Assembly: GCA_044433325.1 (NCBI GenBank)
Contig: JAWXTT010000023.1
Location: forward strand, 1 to 18,791
Length of the DNA: 18,791 nt
Direction of reading: 5' to 3'
Origin: HGM05232 sp044433325
GTDB taxonomy: Bacteria > Bacteroidota > Bacteroidia > Bacteroidales > Muribaculaceae
Below are positions 1 to 7,173 of the stretch, one piece after another; positions within the stretch are counted from its first letter, which is position 1; the number at the start of each line of letters is the position of its first letter. The notes under the pieces were generated by a model. The model did not search any database. It was not told the origin of the DNA and was given only the letters and a program-made list of their open reading frames with translations. The translations under genes and the position numbers were made by a program.

Positions 1-335
1 AAAAAAACGCACTTTTAACAAAATAAATTAAATTCAAGTGCAAATAAGGTTATATTTATTACATGATGTATGATTTTTTTTAATTGATGTTATTAAAAAT
101 ATATATAGATAGTGTAATAGATTGCAAATCAAGTGTTTAAATATAATGGATGTATTTTTGATGTATTTATTATTTGCTATGTGTGTGTTTTTGAGATACT
201 TTTTATTTTGTTATATGTATTTATTTATGCTTGCTTTGCACCAGCGGAAGAGGAGAATACCACCTTTTTGACGCACAACCATGAATTAAATTTTATAATA
301 TAATTAATAAAAAATGTAATACTCAATTTATTATC
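1..335. other. Non-coding region upstream of the susC-like gene
   Basis: Very AT-rich stretch with no convincing ORF on either strand. It probably holds the PUL promoter and the 5' leader of the susC-like transcript. A less AT-rich island at about 238-280 stands out from its surroundings and lies just after a promoter-like pair of boxes (207-238). A perfect TAnnTTTG box also occurs at 153-160 but has no TTTG partner at the usual distance. A 6-bp inverted repeat (10-15 with 36-41) is too weak to call a terminator. No regulator gene or the end of one is visible, so any PUL regulator lies outside the window. Confidence 0.6.
207..238 (+). promoter_or_regulatory. Candidate Bacteroides-type promoter for the PUL
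   Basis: TTTG at 207-210 is followed after 20 nt by TTGCTTTG at 231-238. The known Bacteroidota consensus is TTTG, 19-21 nt, TAnnTTTG, so one fixed base of the -7 box (A) is missing. Transcription would begin near 245 and leave a leader of about 90 nt before the susC-like ATG. PUL promoters often depend on an activator and may be weak matches, so this is a plausible assignment, not a firm one. Confidence 0.35.
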
Positions 336-3300
336 ATGAAAAAAATTTTACAATTAATTTCATTATTGCTAATATTGCAATGTCAGTCTGCGTATGCTCA
401 GAGCATCACAGTTACTGGTAACGTAATTAGTGCAGAAGATTATTATCCACTAATCGGGGTAAATGTCGTCGTGAAGAATGGAGATGGGGTAGGTACAATT
501 ACCGATTTCGATGGTAATTTTACTATCAATGTAGAGAAGGGTTCAACCCTTGCTTTCTCCTATATAGGTTACACACCTATTGAACGTAAGATTACTAGTG
601 AAACTCCTTTGGAGATTACGCTAGAATCTAATGCTATTGTACTTAACGAAGTTGTTGCCGTTGGTTACGGTACAATGAAAAAGAGTGACTTGACAGGTGC
701 GGTTACTTCGGTTAAGGCTTCAGATTTACAAAAAACTCCTGCGGCAGGTTTAGACCAAGCTCTTCAAGGTCGTGCTGCTGGTGTTACTGTTAATGCCAAC
801 TCAGGTCAGCCAGGTGCTGCTGCTGAGGTTCGTATCCGTGGTATTGGTACTGTTAATGATAGTTCACCTATATATGTAGTGGATGGTGTTATCGTTAGTG
901 ATATTATGTTCCTTAATCCATCTGACATAGAGTCAACAGAAATCTTAAAGGATGCATCTTCAACAGCCATTTATGGTTCTCGTGGTGCTAATGGTGTAAT
1001 CTTAGTAACAACTAAAAAGGGTAGTAACACAGGTAAGGCTAATATTACCTTTAATGGTTATGTAGGTGTGCAAAATGCTTGGAAACAACTTGATTTAATG
1101 GGCGCGCAAGAGTTTGCTGCTACTATTGTTTCTATGAAAGGTCTAGCTTCTGAGGTTAGCTATTATGAAAATAATGGTTTCAATGCTTGGTTATCAGCTT
1201 ACCGTTTAGGTAGCTCAGATTATTATCCTACTAATTTAGATTATTCTCAGATTGATACTAACTGGCAGGATGAAATATTTGTAGATAATGCAATGATTCA
1301 AAGTTACAGTTTATCAGTTGATGGTGGTAATGAAACTAGTAATTACTCTATTAGTGGTAGTTACTTTACACAAGATGGTACTATAATCGGTTCAGACTAT
1401 GAACGTTTTACACTTCGTGCTAACAGCTCACACAAGGTGCGCGATTGGTTGAAAATTGGTGAAAACTTATCATTTATGAGATCATCTGGTACTGAAGCGA
1501 TGAATAACAACGCTAGTCCTGGTGCTTCTATTATATCAGCTGCTATCGCAATGGCTCCTTGGGATCCTACTCATTATCCAGAGGGTTCTGTAAATGGTTC
1601 AGGTGATGATTTAAGTGGTCAAATTTCAGCCGCTTCTAACTTTAAAAATACTACTAATCCATTCTCAATGGTGGAATCTTCACACCCATCTAGTATTACT
1701 GAACGTTGGGTAGGTGATATATATTTAGAAATCTCCCCTATTAAAGACTTATTGATACGCTCTGACGTTAGTTTAGATTTAAATAACTATCGTTACTCTC
1801 TTTACAAGGATGCTTACGACTACTCTTCTTATGACCAATCTTCAACTAACTTTATTTCTAGTAGTATGAGCCGTTACGCAACATGGATTGTAGAGAATAC
1901 CATTTCATATAACAAGGAGTGGGGAGATCACTCAATATCTGCAATGTTAGGTAACACCGTTGAGGAGTATAACTACTATTCAATAGGTGGTTCAGGTTCT
2001 ACAATCCTAAACCCAGAGGAGTATAACTGGTTACTATCTCAAGCTACTGAAGATCAATCTTATGCATCAGATGATATTGACCGTAGTAGAATGTTATCAT
2101 TCCTAGGTCGTGTACACTATACTTACAAAAATAAGTATATGATTACTACTAACTTCCGTGCAGATGGTTCAGATAAGTTCCCTGAGAATATTTGGGGTTA
2201 CTTCCCATCTACTTCTCTAGCGTGGAAAATCTCTGATGAGGAATTTATGAAAGGTATAGACTGTCTTAACTTCCTAAAGGTACGTGCTGGTTGGGGGCAA
2301 ATTGGTAATGACAAGATTGGTAACGATAGCTTTACATTAACTGTATTTAATAGTGGTCCTACATTTACTGATTATGTACTGGGTACTACTCAAGATTTAG
2401 CTACTGGTGCTACTGTTCTTACATATGTTAATAATGGTGGTAAATGGGAAACTACTGAACAGATAAATGTAGGTATCGACTTCGGTCTGTTTGGTAATAA
2501 ATTTACAGGTACATTAGACCTTTACCAACGTGATACTAAGGATATGTTACTATCAGTTACTGCACCTGCTCATGTAGGTAATAGATATGCTGCACTAGCT
2601 AATGTTGGTACTGTTAGTAATAAAGGTGTTGAGTTATCTTTAACTTACCAATCATCAGTTGCTGATTTAAATTATAATATCACAGGTAACGTAGCGTTTG
2701 TTGATAATGAATTGACTGAGCTTAATGGTGGTTCAGTAGTATATGGTGATAAGACTATTTGTGACGAGGGTTTATCTCTATACTCATTCTATGGATATGA
2801 ATATGCTGGTATCTATCAATCCGATGCTGAGGCATTAGAATATTTAGATGGTTATACTGCTGATGATATACCTTACCACGCAGGTGATGCTATCTATGTT
2901 GACCAGAATGGTGACGGTATTATTGATGATGATGATAAGACAGTTATTGGTGATCAATATCCATCTATTACTTATGGTTTGAATATCGGTGCTGATTGGA
3001 GAGGTTTTGATGTTCAAATATTCTTCCAAGGTGTATATGGTAATGAGATATTTAATGCGTTACGTCAACGTACTGAATGGGATGGAACTGAATCAACATT
3101 AAGTACTACAATGCGTGATGTATGGACAACAACTAATACTGATGGTACTATTCCTAATCCTTACGGTACTTCTAATAATAACTGGGATTCAAGTAGATTT
3201 ATTGAGGATGGTTCATACTTACGTCTAAAGAATGTACAGATTGGTTATACTATCCCTAGAAATGTTATTAGAAAAGCGGGCTTACAAGGTTGTCGCGTAT

Positions 3301-3431
3301 ATCTAAGTGGTAGCAACTTATTGACCTTTACTAATTATACAGGTTATGACCCAGAAGTTGGTGGTGGTGTTGACTACGGTAACTACCCACAATCACGTAC
3401 ATTTATGTTAGGAACAACTATTAATTTCTAA
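336..3431 (+). CDS. SusC/RagA-family TonB-linked outer membrane transporter
   Basis: Outer-membrane TonB-dependent transporter that should import oligosaccharides released at the surface, working as a complex with the SusD-like protein encoded 21 bp downstream. At 1031 aa it has the usual family length. Residues 1-21 form a signal peptide ending in AYA. A carboxypeptidase-regulatory-like beta domain follows (about 24-100). The conserved SusC segment VVAVGYGTMKKSDLTGAV begins at residue 106 and leads into the plug, which includes GIGTVNDSSPIYVVDGV and the SRGANGVILVTTKKG motif. The rest is beta-barrel, ending in an aromatic terminus (TTINF). An acidic loop DQNGDGIIDDDD at 856-867 looks like a calcium-binding turn, common in this family. 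It is the first gene of the PUL, and the GH16 and GH3 genes in the operon suggest a beta-glucan oligosaccharide substrate. The family assignment is secure; the substrate is inferred. Confidence 0.96.
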   Translation: MKKILQLISLLLILQCQSAYAQSITVTGNVISAEDYYPLIGVNVVVKNGDGVGTITDFDGNFTINVEKGSTLAFSYIGYTPIERKITSETPLEITLESNAIVLNEVVAVGYGTMKKSDLTGAVTSVKASDLQKTPAAGLDQALQGRAAGVTVNANSGQPGAAAEVRIRGIGTVNDSSPIYVVDGVIVSDIMFLNPSDIESTEILKDASSTAIYGSRGANGVILVTTKKGSNTGKANITFNGYVGVQNAWKQLDLMGAQEFAATIVSMKGLASEVSYYENNGFNAWLSAYRLGSSDYYPTNLDYSQIDTNWQDEIFVDNAMIQSYSLSVDGGNETSNYSISGSYFTQDGTIIGSDYERFTLRANSSHKVRDWLKIGENLSFMRSSGTEAMNNNASPGASIISAAIAMAPWDPTHYPEGSVNGSGDDLSGQISAASNFKNTTNPFSMVESSHPSSITERWVGDIYLEISPIKDLLIRSDVSLDLNNYRYSLYKDAYDYSSYDQSSTNFISSSMSRYATWIVENTISYNKEWGDHSISAMLGNTVEEYNYYSIGGSGSTILNPEEYNWLLSQATEDQSYASDDIDRSRMLSFLGRVHYTYKNKYMITTNFRADGSDKFPENIWGYFPSTSLAWKISDEEFMKGIDCLNFLKVRAGWGQIGNDKIGNDSFTLTVFNSGPTFTDYVLGTTQDLATGATVLTYVNNGGKWETTEQINVGIDFGLFGNKFTGTLDLYQRDTKDMLLSVTAPAHVGNRYAALANVGTVSNKGVELSLTYQSSVADLNYNITGNVAFVDNELTELNGGSVVYGDKTICDEGLSLYSFYGYEYAGIYQSDAEALEYLDGYTADDIPYHAGDAIYVDQNGDGIIDDDDKTVIGDQYPSITYGLNIGADWRGFDVQIFFQGVYGNEIFNALRQRTEWDGTESTLSTTMRDVWTTTNTDGTIPNPYGTSNNNWDSSRFIEDGSYLRLKNVQIGYTIPRNVIRKAGLQGCRVYLSGSNLLTFTNYTGYDPEVGGGVDYGNYPQSRTFMLGTTINF

Positions 3432-3452
3432 TTATTAAAATAGATAGATAAG

Positions 3453-4994
3453 ATGAAAACAAATAAATTAAAATATATTTTATTCAGTGCTTTAAGTGTG
3501 ATAGCTTTTAGCTCATGTAATGACTGGTTAACTGAGCCATCACCAGGTACTAGTCAACCTGAAGATTTCTTTACTAGTGGTGATGCTGCTGAACAGGTAG
3601 TAACAGCAGCGTATGTTCCGCTAATGTGGGAGTTTAACTCAACTTTCTGCCCAGAGTGGTTTATAGGTGATGTTGCCTCTGATGATGCATTAAAGGGTGG
3701 ACAAAGTATTAGTGATATGGCTGATGCTTATGATATCGAGAATTTCAAAGTTAGCTCTAGTAATACATTACTATTAGATTATTATCGCGCACAATTCCAA
3801 GGCGTAGGTCGTTGTAACTTTGCAATAGAGCAGATTGCGCAAATGGAGACTGATGATGAAGACTTAACTGCTGACTATAAAGATAGATTATTAGGTGAAG
3901 CATATTTCTTACGTGCTATGTATTATTTCCGTTTAGCACGTGTATTTGGTGCTGTTCCTTATGTGGATTTTGTTGTGGATAGTGCTAATGATTGGATTCA
4001 ACCAACATCTACACAAGATGAGATTTATCAATATGTAAAGGATGACTTAGAGCTTGCACAAGCATCGTTATGGTTGAAGAGTGCATATGCTGATGAAGAT
4101 ATGGGTCGTGCAACTAAAGGTGCTGCATTAGCTATGTTGATGAAGGTTAATCTATATACTCACGATTACGCAACAGCGTTAGAGTGGGGTAATAAATTCT
4201 TTGAATATCCTAGTGAATACTCTTTATGTCCTGTTTATGCTGATAACTTTACCCTTGAGGGTGAAAATGGTGTAGAATCTGTATTTGAAATTCAGTATAT
4301 GGAGGAGGCTACAAGTGACTATGGTGAAGGTTTTGGTTTTACTCGTGGTACATTTACTACTACATTAGTTCGTTCTCGTTCATCTGTATTTGGTTCAGGA
4401 TGGGGATTCAATAAACCTACACAAGATTTATATGATGCATTTGAGGATGGTGATTTACGTCGTGATGTTACTATCTTAAATCCTACTGATGATGAAATGG
4501 AAACACCTGAACAGGAAATTTACTTAGGTAGTAGATATGTTAATCGTAAATTTTCAATGATGTATGATGATAATACATATTATGCACTTTCACACGTATC
4601 ACGTAGTCCACTTAATAATACAGTAATTAGATATGCTGATGTATTATTAATGTATGCTGAGGCTGCTGCTGAGAGTGGATCTAGCGTTAGTGTGGGTCAA
4701 GCTAAACTTAATGAAGTACGCGCACGTGCTGAGATGTCTGAATATAGTGGTTTAGATGCAAGTACATTGAAAGAGGCTGTTCGTAACGAACGTCGTGTTG
4801 AACTAGCTATGGAGGGTCACCGTTGGTTTGACTTATGTCGTTGGGGTATCGCTGCTGAAACTATGAATGAGTTTAAGGCTAAATATTCTGAGGCAGGTGC
4901 TGAAATGGCAACTTTCATGGAGGGTAAACATGAGTATATGCCTTTACCATCTGATGAATTATCGCTAGGTGAACTTACTCAAACTTATTACTAA
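3453..4994 (+). CDS. SusD/RagB-family nutrient-binding outer membrane lipoprotein
   Basis: Surface lipoprotein that caps the SusC barrel and delivers glycans to it. The 513-aa length is typical. The signal peptide ends at FSSC, with Cys22 as the lipidated residue. The mature start NDWLTEPSPGTSQPEDFF is classic for SusD. The TPR-like helix GEAYFLRAMYYFRLARVFGA is present, as are the C-terminal signatures VIRYADVLLMYAEAAAESG and VRNERRVELAMEGHRWFDL (from residue 443). The protein ends with the usual MPLPSDEL-type segment. It is very probably co-transcribed with the susC-like gene. Ligand specificity cannot be read from the sequence; beta-glucan is inferred from the neighbouring glycoside hydrolases. 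Confidence 0.96.
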   Translation: MKTNKLKYILFSALSVIAFSSCNDWLTEPSPGTSQPEDFFTSGDAAEQVVTAAYVPLMWEFNSTFCPEWFIGDVASDDALKGGQSISDMADAYDIENFKVSSSNTLLLDYYRAQFQGVGRCNFAIEQIAQMETDDEDLTADYKDRLLGEAYFLRAMYYFRLARVFGAVPYVDFVVDSANDWIQPTSTQDEIYQYVKDDLELAQASLWLKSAYADEDMGRATKGAALAMLMKVNLYTHDYATALEWGNKFFEYPSEYSLCPVYADNFTLEGENGVESVFEIQYMEEATSDYGEGFGFTRGTFTTTLVRSRSSVFGSGWGFNKPTQDLYDAFEDGDLRRDVTILNPTDDEMETPEQEIYLGSRYVNRKFSMMYDDNTYYALSHVSRSPLNNTVIRYADVLLMYAEAAAESGSSVSVGQAKLNEVRARAEMSEYSGLDASTLKEAVRNERRVELAMEGHRWFDLCRWGIAAETMNEFKAKYSEAGAEMATFMEGKHEYMPLPSDELSLGELTQTYY

Positions 4995-5051
4995 TAAAAT
5001 CGAGAAAAATATATAACTAACAATTTTTTTAATAACAAAAAACAAAAAACT

Positions 5052-5999
5052 ATGAAAATTAAATCAATTATTTTTGCTTTGATAGCATTAATGTCTTTTA
5101 CAATGGTTTCATGTTCTGAAGAGGAAACTGAAGCAACTTACTATCTTTATTTTACAGTAGATCCTTCTGATGTTACTATTACAGTTAATGGATCAACTTA
5201 CAGTTCGTCAACTCAATACTATTCAGGTGACGAAGCTGCATGGACAGTATCAAAAGATGGTTATACTACACAAACTGGTACTGCTGTATTCTTAACTTCT
5301 GACAAAACAGTTACTGTTACTCTAGTTGCTACTTCAACACCAGGCGTAACACCAGGCGTAACACCAGACGCAGATGCCGTAGCTAGTTTAGCTGGTACTG
5401 ATTACTATGTATTTGCATTAGACTCAGAGTCTTATGCTACTATCGAGTCTAAAGTTATAGATGATATGCGTCCAGATGATATAGATATGACTATATATGT
5501 ATGGGATGAAACTTATGTTGCTGGCACTACAACAGGTCCTAACTTCTACGGTGTAATTGAAGAGTGGTCTGCATTTGAGGTTTCTACTATAGGATGGTCT
5601 GGTTTAGGATTATGTGTCGTTGCTGATACTGAAGGAGGTACTAAAACTGTTGACTTAACTGGTATTACTGAAGATTATACACTTCACATTGCTATGAAGA
5701 GTACTGATACAGCAACACACCTACTTACAATTGTTGGTGGTGATGGCGACCTAGGTTCAATTGCGATAGGTAGTTCAGACTTTGTGGATAATGGTACTAC
5801 TTTTGTTCCTGCATATGACTTTTCTCGTGATGGTGAGTGGAACGAAATTGAAATACCTATGTCAGAATTCTTTGATGCAGGTTTAACTTACCGTGAAAAT
5901 ACAGCTCAAACAGGTAATGTATATTACTTCCTAAGTGGTGGTACTTCAGGAACAGACTTAGAGTATGATGCATTCTTTATCTATAAGAAAGCTGAATAA
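5052..5999 (+). CDS. Probable surface glycan-binding lipoprotein (SGBP) with N-terminal PEGA-like domain
   Basis: A 315-aa lipoprotein in the position right after susD where PULs usually encode an SGBP. Cys21 follows a hydrophobic signal peptide. The mature start CSEEETE is rich in acidic residues just after the Cys, which in Bacteroides is known to direct lipoproteins to the cell surface. Residues about 28-92 form a small beta domain that resembles PEGA domains and is closely related to the N-terminus of the GH16 protein next door. A short P-G-V-T repeat linker (97-105) leads to a C-terminal beta-rich domain (about 110-315) with jelly-roll-like features such as WNEIEIPMSEFF and a final YDAFFIYKK strand. 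I see no catalytic motif. Binding to the same glucan as the enzymes is inferred from position and architecture. The C-terminal domain does not match a CBM family I can name. Confidence 0.72.
   Translation: MKIKSIIFALIALMSFTMVSCSEEETEATYYLYFTVDPSDVTITVNGSTYSSSTQYYSGDEAAWTVSKDGYTTQTGTAVFLTSDKTVTVTLVATSTPGVTPGVTPDADAVASLAGTDYYVFALDSESYATIESKVIDDMRPDDIDMTIYVWDETYVAGTTTGPNFYGVIEEWSAFEVSTIGWSGLGLCVVADTEGGTKTVDLTGITEDYTLHIAMKSTDTATHLLTIVGGDGDLGSIAIGSSDFVDNGTTFVPAYDFSRDGEWNEIEIPMSEFFDAGLTYRENTAQTGNVYYFLSGGTSGTDLEYDAFFIYKKAE
5340..5363 (+). repeat. Two 12-bp tandem repeats in the SGBP linker
   Basis: The unit ccaggcgtaaca occurs twice in a row, with a partial third copy (ccagacg) at 5364-5370. Each unit encodes Pro-Gly-Val-Thr and keeps the frame. 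It forms the flexible linker between the PEGA-like and C-terminal domains, so changes in copy number would alter linker length without breaking the protein. Confidence 0.85.
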
Positions 6000-6024
6000 T
6001 TAATCGATTATAAAAATAAGGAGA

Positions 6025-6048
6025 TTGGAGATAGATAGTTATCTCCAA
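6025..6048 (+). promoter_or_regulatory. Intercistronic hairpin between the SGBP and GH16 genes
   Basis: TTGGAGATA (6025-6033) and TATCTCCAA (6040-6048) form a perfect 9-bp stem with a 6-nt loop. After an a-c mismatch the pairing can continue (6020-6023 with 6050-6053). No T-run follows, so it is not a classical intrinsic terminator. It may mark RNA processing or protect the 3' end of the upstream message. It is one of three hairpins in successive gaps of this operon. Confidence 0.6.
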
Positions 6049-6073
6049 CCTCTCTTACAAACAACTAACACTA

Positions 6074-7093
6074 ATGAAATCATTATTTTATACATTAACT
6101 TTATTAATGGCGTTATGCTTATGTTCTTCATGTGAAAATGAAGAGCCTGCTGCTGATACATATTTTTTGGCTATTGATGTCGCTCCTGGTGATGCTACTA
6201 TCACTGTTAATGGTGGTACATATACAGCCTCTACTAAGTATGCTTCAGGTGACGAGGTTGCATGGGTGGTATCAAAAGATGGTTACATCGAGCAATCTGG
6301 TACTGTAGTTTTTGCTTCTGCTAATGTAGAACTAACGATTACATTAGAGGAGGAGCCACCATCATACCAATTGATTTGGAGTGATGAATTTGATGGCACT
6401 GAGATAGATACTAATAGCTGGGGTTATGATGTAGGTGGTACTGGTTGGGGTAATAGCGAGTTACAATATTACACTGATCGTTCAGAAAATTCAAGAATTG
6501 AGGATGGTACTCTAATTATTGATGTTTTAAAGGAAACTTATGTCAATCGTAGCTATACATCAGCACGTTTAGTAACTAAGAATAAGGTATTCTTTACCTA
6601 TGGTAAGGTTGAGGCTAGAATCTCTATCCCATCGGGTCAAGGTACATGGTCAGCATTCTGGATGTTACCTGAAACAGGTTCATGGCCAGCTGCTGGTGAA
6701 ATAGATATTATGGAACATGTTGGTAGTAGCCCTACTATGATTTCTCATGCAACACATACAAAGAACAAAAATGGTTCATATGGTAATAACTGGTCTTCAC
6801 GCGCATATATAGATGATGTAGAGGAGAATTATCATACATATACTATGGAGTGGATTGCTGATGAGGATGATGGTGATGACTGTATTATATTCTATATAGA
6901 TGATGAACAGACAGGAAAGGTTTATCAAACACATGGCTCAACAGATGATGCTGATTGGCCATTTACAGATGATTTCCATATTATCCTAAATGTTGCTATG
7001 GGTGGTTCATGGGGTGGTACTATTGATGATACTATCTTTGAAAACCCTGTACAAATGAAAGTTGATTGGGTGCGTGTATATCAACTACAATAA
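6074..7093 (+). CDS. GH16 endo-beta-1,3-glucanase (laminarinase-like) lipoprotein
   Basis: Secreted endoglucanase predicted to cut beta-1,3-glucan (laminarin-type) or mixed-linkage beta-glucan at the cell surface. The 339-aa protein has a lipoprotein signal ending at Cys20, followed by E-N-E-E, suggesting surface exposure. A PEGA-like domain (about 29-93) matches that of the preceding SGBP. The catalytic domain spans 98-339, beginning LIWSDEFDGTEID and ending MKVDWVRVYQLQ. The GH16 active-site signature GEIDIMEHVG is intact: Glu209 is the expected nucleophile, Asp211 the helper and Glu214 the acid/base. Other family features include GTWSAFWMLPE and the late segment ILNVAMGGSWGG. The bulged E-x-D-x-x-E motif fits the laminarinase/lichenase side of GH16. 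The sequence alone does not separate laminarin from mixed-linkage specificity. Confidence 0.93.
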   Translation: MKSLFYTLTLLMALCLCSSCENEEPAADTYFLAIDVAPGDATITVNGGTYTASTKYASGDEVAWVVSKDGYIEQSGTVVFASANVELTITLEEEPPSYQLIWSDEFDGTEIDTNSWGYDVGGTGWGNSELQYYTDRSENSRIEDGTLIIDVLKETYVNRSYTSARLVTKNKVFFTYGKVEARISIPSGQGTWSAFWMLPETGSWPAAGEIDIMEHVGSSPTMISHATHTKNKNGSYGNNWSSRAYIDDVEENYHTYTMEWIADEDDGDDCIIFYIDDEQTGKVYQTHGSTDDADWPFTDDFHIILNVAMGGSWGGTIDDTIFENPVQMKVDWVRVYQLQ

Positions 7094-7109
7094 TAACCAA
7101 AAATAATAT

Positions 7110-7144
7110 ATGGGGAGGTAATTTAATTACTAGTACCTCCCCAT
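7110..7144 (+). promoter_or_regulatory. Strong hairpin after the GH16 gene
   Basis: ATGGGGAGGTA (7110-7120) pairs perfectly with TACCTCCCCAT (7134-7144) across a 13-nt loop, and cttttctt follows. The GC-rich 11-bp stem and modest T-rich tail could act as a leaky terminator that lowers expression of the 661-aa protein and GH3 genes, or as an mRNA stabiliser. It begins 16 nt after the GH16 stop codon. Confidence 0.65.
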
Positions 7145-7173
7145 CTTTTCTTAATCGAATTAATTAAATACAA

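Noticed and set aside
153..160. Perfect TAnnTTTG box as the PUL promoter
   Set aside because: No TTTG lies 19-21 nt upstream, and in such AT-rich DNA an isolated match is expected by chance.
2901..2936. Dockerin or EF-hand domain in the SusC-like protein
   Set aside because: A single acidic DxNxDG loop is common inside SusC barrels and is not a separate domain here.
2844..3029. Minus-strand ORF inside the susC-like gene
   Set aside because: Antisense shadow of conserved barrel coding sequence, with low-complexity Ile-rich product.
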